Positions 1 to 14,868 of a stretch of DNA of 64,000 nucleotides are shown in pieces. Source of the DNA: Valencia hispanica (lineage: Eukaryota > Chordata > Actinopteri > Cyprinodontiformes > Valenciidae); NCBI GenBank assembly GCA_963556495.2, contig OY747721.1, positions 8,304,149 through 8,368,148 on the forward strand. Direction: 5' to 3'. The notes under the pieces were generated by a model. That model worked only from the letters and a program-made list of their open reading frames with translations. It did no database searches and was not told the origin of the DNA. The translations under genes were made by a program, and so were the position numbers. Numbering within the stretch: the first letter of the stretch is position 1; every line of letters begins with the position of its first letter.

Positions 1-116
1 CCCTGCCCTCACATTGCCTTGCTTTCCTTCCCTGTGGAAAAACGTCATAGTCAAGGAAGTCACATTGTAAGCCTTTACTAGTGGATGACAAACACTGTTT
101 TGACTCTGAAACTTAC

Positions 117-2996
<2,880 letters not shown>

Positions 2997-3000
2997 TGTA

Positions 3001-3884
3001 AAAAAAAAAAGAGAACAAAATACCACAAAAAACAGAAAGCTGAGCAAACTATGTGTGAATGACCTGAGAGCCTGGAAATGTAGGAAGAATGTGAACTCAT
3101 GCCTGACAGTGAAGCTTTAATCTGTGACGACTCCTCCCTGGGCGTTGCTGGACACTAAATGTGTCAACAACAAAAAAAAACCCAGAGGCCATTATTTTTT
3201 TATTTCCTCATAGCTATCAAAAACCATAAACAGTCTCTGCCACAACATTTAGGAACAACTGAAAGTGTGTCACTGGTTAAAGACATGGGTCAAAACACAC
3301 TCAATAAAACAAAGGTATAACAGGGAAGTTCATCACACTTGATGGCTGTCATGATAAAATAAATCTTAAATCACTCTAGACTTTTCCATTTTGCTAAAAC
3401 AGCAAACTGAGTGCTTAACATTCATATAAAAGTGTATGGAAAAAAGGGTGCATAAACCAGGGTAAAAGTGTTATCACTTTATTGGTAATTTTTTAAATAA
3501 AATAAAGAAATAATTCATTTGATCTTGTGAGCTAAAAATAATGTCCCATTAAAACAGAAACAGCTGCAGTTCATAAAGACTTATAACCGAGGCAGGTGAA
3601 GGGACAGTAAGCTAGGCTTTTTCCAGACCCAGATATTAATGAAATGATTCTTAGAACCAGTAGATCTCATGCAAAGATTATAGCCTACCAGAATTTACAA
3701 GACCCCTAGCTACAAAAATGTGGTGTCTTGAATCATTGTTTCAAAAATCAGATTTAATTATCTATTTTACTGTGGTAAAGAAATGTAGAAAAAGTATGGA
3801 TTTTTTTGGTCTGGCTTCTTGTAAAATGTTGACAATTTGGATTGTTCTTTCCTAAAATGTAACATGATCTCTAGTTTATCTTTT
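3001..3884. other. 5' flank of the mucin gene, no gene seen
   Basis: This stretch should contain the promoter and 5' UTR of the mucin gene. No convincing TATA element, open frame or recognised repeat was found. Confidence 0.3.
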
Positions 3885-4085
3885 TTTTTTTAAACAGGGA
3901 CAGTGTACAATATGCATTGACCTCAAGAGGAGAGTTGCATTGTACCAGGTTATAGCTTAAGGGCTAATTTCCACCCGCAGTCCCTGGGCAGACCAAAGTG
4001 TTTTGCCCAAGGACACAATGACTGAGACGGGGTTCGAACCGGCAACAAGACGCACTCCCAGCTCCTGAGCCACAGTCGCCCCACT
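3885..4085 (-). mobile_element. tRNA-derived SINE
   Basis: On the minus strand the element begins at about 4085 with GGGGCGACTGTGGCTCAGG. It contains A-box-like (TGGCTCAGGAGC) and B-box-like (GGTTCGAACCC) RNA polymerase III promoter blocks. It ends at the left in a conserved tail and an A-rich run (T-run on the plus strand). This layout is typical of tRNA-headed fish SINEs. Confidence 0.6.
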
Positions 4086-4096
4086 GTGTAGCTTAA

Positions 4097-4622
4097 AAGC
4101 TACATTGTATAAGAACTTCTCCCATCTAGCGGTGAAACAACCAACTGAATATTACGTTCTAGCCCCACCTCCCACCCCCCCATTCCCAGCGCGTTTTAAG
4201 TCCTACGGGGTCGTTTCATGCCAAGGTTAACATGGCTTCCAGAACTACATCTTCGTCCAGTGTTCCTTCCAGTGATGAAGTTACTTTAGAAAACTACGTT
4301 GCATTTAGTTATATAGTCAGACGTCTGCCGCATCGCAAGTAGACAATCTCCCTTGGGCATTCGTCACGGTGCAACTGAGAAAAGCAGAGCTAGAATTTCC
4401 AGGAATGTCCCTTGTTGGCAAATGTATTTCAAAGATGGAGGCTCAACATGGATTCAGCCATTCGTGCGACTCGCGCATTTGTATTTTGAATGGCAGATTC
4501 TACACTTCCGAGAATACTTTCATTAGTAGGTGGAAGTAATTACACATGAATGAGCACATATTTTTGAAAGAACAAAGGGGTTTTTGCTAAGAATTAACTC
4601 AAAAAATACACAATGTAGCTCT
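4097..4622. mobile_element. MITE-like element with terminal inverted repeats
   Basis: The left end AGCTACATTGTATAAGAA is nearly repeated in inverse at the right end (ACACAATGTAGCTCT). There is no open frame between them. The superfamily is not clear. A DNA-transposon derivative is the simplest reading. Confidence 0.45.
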
Positions 4623-4979
4623 AACGGACTGATTAGTTGTACCTGTTCAACATAGCCAATCAGCCAATCATGTGAAAAAAATGTATTCATTCAAGGATCT
4701 GGAAAGCAGGGAACATGACTTGCTAAATTTTAAAATGAGCATCAGAAAGAGGAGAAAATTGGATTTAAGTGACTTTGAATGTGGCATGATGCCAGATGGG
4801 CTATTCTGAGTATATTAGAAACTGACGAGCTACTGTGATGTTCACTCTCAACCATGACTCAGGTTAACCAAGAGTGGTCTTCTTAACACACTTTAGGTTC
4901 CTCAATACTAGTTAAGGATTGTTTAATAATAGCTGAGTATTTATGCTGACTATCCATCGATTATCCTTGAAGAGTTGCG

Positions 4980-5063
4980 AGGACGGCGAAGCCTGTCATA
5001 AGTGGTCATCACCTTGGACAGGTCACCAGTCCATCACAGAACAACACAGAGACACAGGACAAT
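4980..5063. repeat. dispersed fish repeat, left half (interrupted by LINE)
   Basis: This stretch continues logically at 7300-7505. The same pair of halves is seen at 11096-11146 and 11757-12000, also interrupted by a LINE. It contains the words CCAGTCCATCACAG and ACACAGAGACACAGGAC. Confidence 0.55.
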
Positions 5064-7310
5064 TTCAATTCAATTCAGTTTATTTATATAGCGCCAATTC
5101 ACAATAGATGTCATCTCAAGGCACTTAACAAGAAGTCATTTCAATACATTTATACAAACATTCCAATCAGTTAAAAAGTTTCCTATTTAAGGAATCCCAG
5201 CAGATTGCGTCAGTCATTGGCGTGAGGTTGGGCCCCGTTGATGCAGACTTTCCAACCACAGCAATCCTTCAGCAATCCCTCATACTGAGCAAGCATGTAG
5301 CGACGGGTCTTCCAGACATGCCTGTAATCTACTTAACTGACTGGGTTCATCAGGATTTATGGATAAATATAGTTGTGTATCATCTGCATAGCTGTGGAAA
5401 TTTATCCCATGCTGTCTAATGATTCTACCAATTGGGAGCATATATATGGTGAACAGAATTGGTCCAAGCACAGAACCCTGTGGAACTCCACAACCCTTGA
5501 GAGTGAAGAAGATTTATCATTTAGATGAACAAACTGGAATCTATCAGACAAATATGATTTAAACCAGCCTAGTGCTGTTCCTTTGATCCCTGCAACATGT
5601 TCAAGCCTTTCTAGGAGAATATTATGATCGACTGTGTCAAAAGCAGCACTGAGATCTAACAAAACCAGAACAGACACAAGTCCATTATCTGAGGCCATTA
5701 GAATATCATTAGTAACCTTCACCAGTGCTGTTTCAGTGCTATGATGAGCTCTAAAACCTGACTGAAACTCTTCAAACAGTTCGTTACTGTTTAGATGCTC
5801 ACAGACTTGATTAGTAACAATTTTCTCAAGGACTTTGGATAAGAAATGAAGGTTAGATATAGGTCTGTAATTCACTAAGTCATCTTGATCAAGGGAAGGA
5901 TTCTTGAGTGAAGGTTTAATTACAGCTATTTTAAATTCCTGTGGTACGTATCCGTTCACTAAGGATATATTCATCATATCCAAAATGGGGCCAGGAACCA
6001 AATGGAACACTTCTTTAAATAATTTGGTTGGGATTGGGTCCAACATACAAGTTGATGGTTTAGATTAGGCTAATATTTTTGATAATTCCGAAAGCTTGAC
6101 TGAATCAAAACAGCCTAAGCACAACTGAGGTTCTACAGTTCTTTCCGATACTGCCTCATTTACTGAGGAAGAAGTAATCATGATTGGGAGGATGCCAATG
6201 ATTTTATTTTTAATTGAATTAATTTTATTTATGAAGAATCCCATAAAATCATCACTGCTAAGAGCTGGGGGAATAGTTGGCTCAACAGAGCTATGACTCT
6301 GTGTAAGTTTGGCAACTGTACTAAAAAGAAACCTAGGATTGTTTTTATTCGCCTCTATTAATGATGAAAAATATGCTGTTCTAGCTTGTCGAAGGGTCTT
6401 TTTATACAGCAATAGACTGTTATTCCAGGTTAAATAGGAATCCTCTAGGTGTGTAGAGCGCCATTTTCTCTCCAACTTCCTAGTATTCTGCTTTAAAGTA
6501 CGCAACTCTGCGTTGAACCAAGGAGTCAGCCTCCTATGGCTAACCACTTTCTTTTTTAAGGGGGCTGCACTATATAATGCCAAACGCAATAAGGACGTAA
6601 CGCTGTGAACCAGATCATCACTTTCTGAAGGGTTAGAGATAGAATTGCTGCCATCCACTGTGTTACTCTGAGACACTAAGGAAAGTAAGAATGGAACAGA
6701 TTCTTTAAAAATTGTTACAGCATTGTCTGATAAAGTTCTACTATAATGAAATTTTCTTTCAGATTTAAGATGGTCAGTTAAAGTAAATTCAAAAGTTATT
6801 AAGAAGTGGTCAGACAGGACCCGGTTATGTGGGTGGACTGTTATTTCCTCACACTCAATACCGTATGTCAGTACAAGGTCCAAAGTGTGTTTGCCCAAGT
6901 GGGTCGATCCCTGTACTTTTTGAGTAAAGCCAATTGAGTCTAAAATAGCATTAAAGGCTGCATTTAGGCTATCACTTTCAGTATCCACATGAATATTAAA
7001 GTCCCCCACTATAATAACCCTATCAGCATTTAATACTAAATCAGATAAAAAATGTGAGATCTGATCCAAGAATTGAGAGTAAGGGCCTGGTGGACGATAC
7101 AAAACCACAAACAAAAATGGTCTTAATGTTTTGCAACTTGGATGAGGAAAATTAAGGGTTAGATGTTCAAAAGAACTGTAGCTATCAATTGGTCTGGGAC
7201 TAATTAGTAAATCAGAACGAAAAATGGTTCCAACTCCTCCTCCTCGCCCTGTATTTCTAGAAATGTGAAAATTTAAATGACTGGAAGTCAAGCTACCATA
7301 CACATGCACT
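5064..7310 (-). mobile_element. L2/Maui-like LINE, degraded
   Basis: The 3' tail (ATTCAATTCAATTC and a conserved non-coding end) lies at 5064 and the coding part extends to 7309. The upstream frame (7309-6065) has endonuclease features, including VGDFNIH and a later SDH motif. A single in-frame stop near 6063 separates it from the reverse-transcriptase frame (6046-5402), which has the FQSGFR and [12 protein letters not shown] blocks. A frameshift near 5470 precedes the GPILF and YADD catalytic block (5471-5280). The C-terminal part of the reverse transcriptase is then deleted directly into the 3' UTR. The copy is inactive. Related fragments lie at 11147, 19396, 34940 and 54440. Confidence 0.85.
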
Positions 7311-7505
7311 CATACCTAAGGGCAATTTAGAGAGACCAATTAATCTAACAGTCGTGTTTTTGGACTGCGTGAGCAAGTACCTGAAAAGAACATAAGCATG
7401 CATGGGAAGAACATGCAAACCCCATGCAGAAAGACCAAAGGCCAAGATTTAAACCTAGAACCTTCTTGCTGCAAGGCAACACTATCACCAACTATTCAGC
7501 TTTGC
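7300..7505. repeat. dispersed fish repeat, right half (interrupted by LINE)
   Basis: Contains CCTAAGGGCAATTTAGAGAG and a conserved downstream stretch that is closely matched at 11795-12000. It is the continuation of 4980-5063 across the LINE insertion. Confidence 0.55.
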
Positions 7506-7826
7506 TTCTTGACCACAGTATACCCACCTTCTGATAGCTATTTCCAGCAGGCTAGTGTAGAATGTTAGAAAACTCAATTCTCAACGTGACAATGAGTTTA
7601 CTGAATGAGATCAATAGCCTCCACAGTCTCCAGATCTTGACCCAACAATGTTTCCTTTGGGAAATTGAGGAATGGGAGAATCACATTCTGGAAGTGCAGG
7701 TGGAAAATCTGCTGCTACAGTGTGATCCTTTCATGTCAGTGTGGACTAAAATCTTTGGGGAATGTTTTCTCACATCTTGTTGAACCTATGCCACAAAGAA
7801 TTGAGGCAGGTCTGGCTTTCTAGTAT

Positions 7827-9275
7827 TGCACTGCTCTGGGTGGCTGCATGTTGGAGTGGCTTTTTTGGCTACATATTAAGTTTTGTTTTTTGTACATTGG
7901 TTCCTCTTTTTTCTTGAGGAGTATTGCATTTTTTGATCTGTATACTTTCTAGTTTTTGGTGCTGTGAAGCTGGAAGGATTTTTGCTGTACATTTTTCACT
8001 TTTTGACAACTTATTATGATGCGTAACCATGGCAACAATGTGATTTACAGCCGGGAGCAGCTGATTAACATCGCAAAAGCTGAAATAATACCTCAACTTA
8101 AGCCACAAATCCCTGATGAGTTGATAAGGAGGAGACGTGGATGCAGAGCAGGAGCGAAAAGGAGAGAAAGAAAGAGGAAGTTCAAGCCATCTCTTCCATC
8201 GATCCATAATTGGCAACGTAAGATCACTGGCTAACAAGATGGATGAACTCCAAGCCCTTACAAGGACTCAGCCAGAGTACCGGGAATGCAGTGTCATGTG
8301 TTTTACTGAGACGTGCATGCTGAATCATATCCGCGACTCCAACGTCTCTCTGCCAGGCTTCCTGACTGTAGCAGACAGTGATCTGAAAACGAGCAGGAAA
8401 AGGATGCATTTGTGGCAATATCTGGTGATTTTAATCATGCCTTGCTCTCTACTACACTTGCCTCGCCCCCAACACACTTCCAACATTTCAACAGTTTGTC
8501 AGCTGCTCCACAAGAGAAAACAAGACCTTGGATTTGTTTTATGCAAATGTAAGAATATAAACCACTTCTTCAGAGGCAACCTGTTAGAAAGAAAATTGTG
8601 AGACAATGGTCACAGGAAGCTGAAGAAGCCCTGCAGGGTTGTTTTGCAGCCACAGACTGGATGACTCTTTGCCAAGCACATGGAGAGGACATCAATGTCA
8701 TGACTGAGTGTGTGACTGACTATATAAACCTCTGTGTGGACAACATCATCCCCACCAGAACAGTGAGATGCTTCCCTAATAACAAACCCTGGATCACCAG
8801 TGACCTGAAGGAACTGCTAAACAAGAAAAAAAGAGCCTTCAGGGAGGGAGACAGGGAATTACTGAGGAGTATACAGAAGCAACTTAAGGTCAAGATCTGC
8901 TGTCATCTGTTGGGGTAGCAGCATCAGAGCCAGGAATTTAAAAAGGCTAAACAACCTGATAAAGAAGGCTGGTTCTGTTCTTGGGACAACTGTGGAACAT
9001 CTGGAGATGATAATGCAAAGAAGGATTCTTCATAAAATCAAAAAAATTATGGACAACCCTGAGCATCCTCTTCATGAGACAGTCATACAACAACAGAGCG
9101 TCTTCAGTCGGAGGCCTTTTTCAGTTTCGCTGCAATACAGACCGCTACAGGAAATCCTTCCTGCCCACAGCTATCATCATCTACAACAACTCCTTAAATA
9201 ATTTATTATATTAGCTATACCAACACTTAATTTCCCTCTGGGATCAATAAAGTATTTTTGAATTTAATTTGAATT
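7827..9275 (+). mobile_element. Rex1/CR1-group LINE, internally deleted copy
   Basis: The 5' end (CACTGCTCTGGGTGGCTGC) matches the 5' end of the minus copy at 57455, and the 3' end has the CCCTCTGGGATCAATAAAGT tail. Translated pieces include an N-terminal segment ([20 protein letters not shown]), an endonuclease-like region ([16 protein letters not shown], then CFTET), a linker ending NKKKRAF, and a C-terminal segment ([20 protein letters not shown]). Most of the endonuclease core and the reverse transcriptase are missing. The family name is approximate. Confidence 0.75.
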
Positions 9276-10572
9276 TAATAAAGCTACTGATGAGTGTGTA
9301 TTATATTTATTTATTTATTTTGTGGTTTTAGATTTCTCACTTATTTTCAATTATTTGTTTCACTCAATAACTTTTTACACTTTAAATGGTAAATCTCTCC
9401 ATATTATTTTAAAAACTAAAGTGTTTCTTAAACACAACAAAGTTATAAATTTATGTTCTTGTGCAGAATAGATAACTTTATAGAATGAATAAAGCTTGTC
9501 ATGCAAATTTGTATCCCTTATTGATTGCCCCTGAAGTTGCAAAACGGATGGAAAATGTTGCGCAACTAAATCCAAAGAGACAATAGAACACTACTTATTA
9601 AAAAGAGGCCTTCTTCAACTGTAGAGAATGAATGTCTTTTTCATGTTCTTGCTCTCCTCTTCTCACGCATATCTGGGCCTTTGAGTTTATAGGCTACAAG
9701 AAGATGTTAATAATAAACCAGAGCAAAGATTACATTCCTTGTCAGTTGTTTAATGCTTTTATAGCTGGCCCACCTGTCCTCTGTTAATGCTGAGGTCATT
9801 TTTTCCAGCTTGATCTATTTACCAACCTAAATATAAATACATTCACAAATCATCCCAAAAATTATTTACAACATTTTATTAAAAATAGGTCTCAAAATAT
9901 TGTCTCTGTAGGATATTTTGACCCACTTTCATCATGTATTGTCACAGACGTTTGGGGACCAGTAAAACGGTGGAACAATGAACAATCTGACCTTTAACTT
10001 AAGATGTCTTATGTTGTGAAATCACACAATCACCTGCAATAACAGATAGAAATACACCTAAATAGAATGTGTATGAAGTTGGCTTAAACTCAACTAAAGT
10101 GCTGACTGCTTAGAATAGGGACGCATACATAGTGGGAAATTAAGGTTTTAATGGGACCTACTTTATAACTGCATTGCTGCTTCTTCACAGAAATCGCTTT
10201 TATGTTGACTTCTATTCTCTTTTGCAATGATCTTTAACTATCTTCAACTCATGCTCCATTTCAATGTCATCGTGGGTGTTGGTGGAAAAAGAAGGCGGTT
10301 TAAACCTCCACCTGTGTCATCGTCATAAAATGACTTGAAAGTATTCCACATATCATGCTGCAAGCTAAACTCTGAGCAAGGGTGCCTCTCTAATAAAAAC
10401 AGGTTTCAAAGCTAATAAATGATAAGCGTCATGAATTGACATATGGATAAAACAGGAAGACTTGGAGAAGATTGGAAAAATAATTATTTCAAGGATATTA
10501 CTAGATTCTGATTAGGAGCTATTCTGTGAGAAAACTGAGGACAAACTGAAATAGAAATGAAAAATCTCTAAT
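9276..10572. other. no gene or clear repeat recognised
   Basis: AT-rich sequence with a short ATTT-rich run at 9300-9325. No open frame of interest and no recognisable element. Confidence 0.3.
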
Positions 10573-10850
10573 TAGTTTGGTTAAATCTGTTTAGAGTTGC
10601 CTTTGAGTAATACTTTGATGTATCATGTTTTGTGTATGCTTCTGGCTTTATTGCTGTTTTTACATTATATGCTTTGCAATGTCTTGATGTATCCGTGCAT
10701 GCTTCTTGCTTTATTGCTGTTTTTACTTTAAATGCTTTGTCTGTGTTTTACTGCTATTTTTATTTTACCCCATAATCATGTAAAGCACCTTGAATTACCT
10801 TGTTGTTGAAATTGTGCTATACAAATAAAATTCCCTTGCCTTGCCTTGAC
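10573..10850 (+). mobile_element. 3' end of an L2-like LINE, plus orientation
   Basis: The end GTGCTATACAAATAAAATTC followed by repeated CCTTG units is the mirror image of the minus-strand 3' end at 11147. Within it a unit of roughly 60 bases (TTTATTGCTGTTTTTAC core) is tandemly duplicated at 10617-10740. Only non-coding 3' sequence remains. Confidence 0.6.
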
Positions 10851-10929
10851 TAGTACTACCAGAGACAACACCAAGAGGGGTTGCCCTTAGAGGCCCTTTG
10901 GAGTAAAGAACAACTGCTTTGATTGGTAA

Positions 10930-11095
10930 TTTATTGTTTTATTGACCTAAGCCAGGAGGTATATGTTTTCGTGCCCGTCTGTCTGTTTGTTTGTTTGTTT
11001 GTTTGTCTGTTAGCAAGATAACTCAAAAGGTTATGGACAGATTTTGATGACATATTCAGGAAATGTCCGCAATGGAACCAGGAACAACTGATTAA
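10930..11095. repeat. dispersed repeat with (GTTT)n core
   Basis: A GTCTGTTTGTTT-type run at 10977-11012 lies within a phrase (TTATGGACAGATTTTGATGA) that I recognise as recurrent in fish genomes. No coding capacity. Confidence 0.4.
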
Positions 11096-11146
11096 ATTGT
11101 GAGGCGGGGTACACCTTGGACAGATCACAAGTCCATTGCAGGGCAA
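11096..11146. repeat. dispersed fish repeat, second copy, left half
   Basis: Matches 5010-5060 and continues at 11757 after the LINE insertion. GGCA/GGCAA at both junctions may be a short target-site duplication. Confidence 0.5.
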
Positions 11147-11756
11147 GGCAAGACAAGGCAAGGCAAGGCAATTTTATTTGTATAGCACACTTTCAACAGC
11201 AGGGTAATTCAAGGTGCTTTACATGATTTGGTGATTTAAAAAAAAACACATAAAAGAAACACATTACACATGATACACAATAAAGCAAGAGAAAAATAAA
11301 TTAAAAAAAGCAAGAGAGCATGAACACATTTCATACATATAACATCAAGCATTTACTCAAAGGCAATTCTAAACAGATGGGTTTTTAGTCTCGATTTAAA
11401 GCAGTTCAGAGTTTCAGCAGCTCTACACTCATCAGGAAGTCTGTTCCAGATAAAGGGAGCATAAAAAGTGAAAGCTGCTTCTCCATGTTTAGTTCTGAGT
11501 CTAGGGATGTTTAGTAGGCTAGAGTTGGAGGACCTGAGTGGTCTTGGTGGTTGGTACCATGACAACAGGTCTTCAACATATTTTGGTGCTAAGCCATGTA
11601 ATGATTTATAAACTAGTAAAAGTATTTTAAAGTCTATTCTCTGAGCTACAGGGAGCCAGTGTAAGGACTTTAGAACTGGGGTGATGTGCTCTACTTTCCT
11701 GGTTCTAGTGAGGACGCGAGCTGCAGCGTTCTGGATCAGCTGCAGCTGCTTACCGG
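11147..11756 (-). mobile_element. L2-like LINE, 5'-truncated
   Basis: The 3' tail carries tandem CAAGG units and ATTTTATTTGTATAGCAC at 11147-11190. The coding remnant upstream, at 11799-11353, shows the conserved C-terminal end of a reverse-transcriptase ORF: LIQNAAARVLTRTRK, LHWLPVAQRIDFKILLLVYK and IWNRLPDECRA. This is the usual 5'-truncated retrotransposition product. Its open frame extends a little past the junction into the host repeat. Confidence 0.85.
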
Positions 11757-12000
11757 CAACACAGAGACACACAGGACAAACAATCATGCACGCACACACT
11801 CATACCTAAGGGCAATTTAGAGAGACCAATTCACCTAACAGTCATGTTTTTGGATTGTGGGAGGAAGCCAGAGTACCTGGAGAGAACCCATGCATGCACA
11901 GGGAGAACATGCAAACTCCATGCAGAAAGACCCCAGGCTGGGTTTTGAATCCAGGCCTTTTTGGTGCAAGGAAACAGTCCTACCAACTGCGCAGCCCTGA
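11757..12000. repeat. dispersed fish repeat, second copy, right half
   Basis: Closely similar to 7300-7505, with the shared words CTCATACCTAAGGGCAATTT and ACATGCAAACTCCATGCAGA. Together with 11096-11146 it forms a repeat split by the LINE. Confidence 0.6.
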
Positions 12001-12384
12001 AGTGCAGTTTATGAATGTTAAAAACAATAAATACTGGCAAGCAATGGTGTTCTCTAAGGCTCTAATTTAGGTCCAACACTTTTTAACCGATCCATGATAC
12101 CATAGGTTGGAATCGTCGGAAAACACTGCATTAATTATCACAGCTATGCTGATGACAGCCAGCTTGACCTTTCTGTGTCTTCTAAATACAAAAAACTCTC
12201 TGATGAACATTTTAATTCACAACTATATTATCAATATAAAGTCATGGATGGCAGACTGTCTTTCTCAGCTTAATATGGACGTTTTAGTATAGTCAGCATG
12301 GACACTGGCAATGAATGAAGGTGTTTGATTCATACCTAATTTTTTTATTTCATCACTTTAAAAATGATACAAGTGTTTTATCTT

Positions 12385-13072
12385 TCTTTTTTTTTTTTTT
12401 TTTCGTGTCCTGTTTGGCAGTGTGGAGCTCAGAATTGGTGTCTGAGTACCAAGTAGAAGCCCAACAGATTTACTTTCACAAGCGGAGCAGTACAGCTTTT
12501 GCTATAGTCCTCCACTTGATATATGTGTGAAAAATTTTTATTATGAATTGTTGGGGTTTTTATTTCCTGATGGTATGGACACGGAGACGGAAAATTAAGG
12601 AGAAGAAAGAAGGAAGATGAAGAAAAGAGGTAGGAAACAAAAAGTCAAGAGAGAGGGTGAGTTGAAAATACAGGAGAGGAAGGGGAACAAAGAAAACACA
12701 GGAAGACATTGAAGTCTGCCTCCATACCCACAGGACGGCAGAGAGAGGGGGAAAAACAAAACAAAACACGAAAAAGGAACATTGACAAAACCAACCAAAC
12801 ATTGTGAACTAAGAATTACACAACCACATCACACAAAAATAGATATAAAAATACAACAACAATGTCACAGAAAAACTCATGGTGCTGATTAATCAAGCTC
12901 TAGTAATGATAACCTCAGCCCAAGAATATTTCCTTAAACACCACAGACCCCACATCTATGTGTGTGTGTTAGCATGCTGGTGCATATAAGGTTTCTCCAT
13001 AAGAGTGTTCGATAGTTGGTGTGAGCAGACATCAATCCGTCTCCCAGGAATCGATGCAGACATGAAGGAAGT
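12385..13072 (-). mobile_element. unclassified retroposon-like repeat, copy A (truncated)
   Basis: Positions 12408-13072 are a near-identical direct copy of 16531-17164, both beginning TGTCCTGTTTGGCAGTGTGG. Copy A is preceded by a long T-run, which on the minus strand would be a 3' poly(A). The two copies share this end and differ at the other, the pattern expected of 5'-truncated retroposons read on the minus strand. No protein homology was recognised. Confidence 0.6.
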
Positions 13073-13399
13073 GTGAATGAAGTGTTTTATCTTTCAAAGC
13101 ACATTGGCAGAGGTTGACTGTTTCTCTGTCCATCCACAACAGACTCTAACACAGTTCTCAGAATAAACCTTTAAACCCCTACAGATTTCCTGTTTTTTCC
13201 TTTTTTTGTTTTATCAAAAAGTTTCAGATCTTCTAGCAAATGTTAACATCAAACAAAAATAACCCGAGTAAATACAAAAACTGTTTACAAATTATATCAT
13301 ATTTTGAGGGCAAAAGGCTATCCAAGCCAACCTGGTCCTATCATAAACTTCATTGCCCCCTAGTCAAAACATGAAATAACATCTGTCAGTCTTAAAGGG

Positions 13400-13800
13400 A
13401 TTGCCGGGCCATTTCTAAGGCTTTGGGACTCCAAGGAGCCACAGTGAGAACTAAAATCCACAAATGGGTGTCTTTAGATTGGGGCATGATGTGTTGGTTT
13501 TGAGATACTTTAGCCTACTTCATGTCGTCAGACAGGTTCTATATAAACGATTCCTTGACTCTACAAGTTTGGTCATATTCAGGTCTAAATCTGGCCAGTT
13601 AAATTAAGATCAAAACTGTTTAAACACAATTAATTCATGATTTAACAAGAAGAGACTACCACGTTTTTTTCACATAGGGCCAGGTTGCCTTACATAACTA
13701 TCGTTTATTAATAAATGAATGTATCATATAAAACTGCTTTCTGTACTTATTCAAGTATGTTTGATGATCAGAAACATTTTTGGGCTGACAATAAAAGATA
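13400..13800 (-). mobile_element. Tc1/mariner-like relic fragment
   Basis: The block contains a degraded TTTCACATAGGGCCAGGTTG-type terminal region and other phrases typical of fish Tc1-like elements read in reverse. Coding capacity is lost. Boundaries are approximate. Confidence 0.45.
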
Positions 13801-14868
13801 AACTGAAGATGTATGGAACCGATATATTTTCACAGCACTCTGTTTACCTTGCCACAACACTCACTCAATCCTATGGTTAGAAAACTTGAGCAAGGTGTGG
13901 CATTGTGGGTCAATTCAGTTAAACACTACAGTTAACACAAAATCTGCAGTTATGTTTTCCTAAAACCCTAAAGTGGTGCTTATCATTTTCCCATGTGACA
14001 TTGCATTGTGTTTATATGAGTTTTTATTATGTTGTTTTGCTATGGAAACCCTTAGACTAGAAGCAGTAAGTACTTCCTTGTATGCTCCAGACCAGCTACT
14101 TGAACTGATTCAGAAATTATATTGAATTGAAGATATGTGGTTGATGTTGCCTTAAAAATCTGCACCAGTACATTTCTAACCCTAGCTGTTGAAAACCAGA
14201 GGCAACAGACTTCATAATTCTGCTTTCTACAATCTTTAACCTCAGGTTTTATCATCAGGTTTGGTGGAGTGTCAACACAGGAGCAATCACACAGCAATAA
14301 CTGCCCCTCCTTACAAGTTGAAGTCCAAAGTCACATCCATTAATGCTCTCTCATTATAATCCCACCCAACAGCTCAGTTACTGGCAGTGAGGCAGGTGCA
14401 TGACGACAGCAGTGATTAAAATAAGAACATAATGTTTGTGAGGAGGGAGGGAGACTGATAACAGGTAAGCAAAAGCTGTCATGACTCGTCTTTCTCCGGA
14501 AGACCATTGACCCTGAAATCACCCTGAAATCTTTAGTGAGAGAAGAAGCACCACAGACAGAGTGAGAGGTTAATAAAGTTACTTAATGGCTTATGTATTA
14601 GCCCAAAATGGGTTTGGCCTCTTTAAGCTTAGATAATTAAATGGTGGACTGGATATAAACTGCAGGAAGAATTTCTTTCGAAATAATTGTGTTGGAGGAC
14701 ACCACATCAAAGTAAAACGAAGTTTCACTGAGTTAGCTTTAGCTAATTTGCAACAGTCACTCGCATCCACATTCATCCAATAAATGAACTGCCATTTTTT
14801 TCATGTTCCTATGTGCATATGCCAGCAGTTTTTGCTTTGATAACCAGCTATAAACCTCTTTAGCTATC
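13801..14868. other. no gene recognised
   Basis: Short open frames at 14052-14522 and 14591-14776 show no conserved features. No clear repeat was recognised. Confidence 0.3.

Noticed and set aside
4026..4085. A functional tRNA gene
   Set aside because: A- and B-box-like blocks are present, but the sequence does not fold into a full cloverleaf and it continues into a SINE body and A-rich tail.
7562..7783. 73-codon plus-strand open frame as a gene
   Set aside because: No homology or domain features, no splice or promoter context, and it sits between two repeats.
12560..12802. Minus-strand open frames rich in Phe/Cys, repeated at 16668-16908
   Set aside because: They are parallel shadows within the two copies of a repeat and arise from an A/G-rich plus strand.
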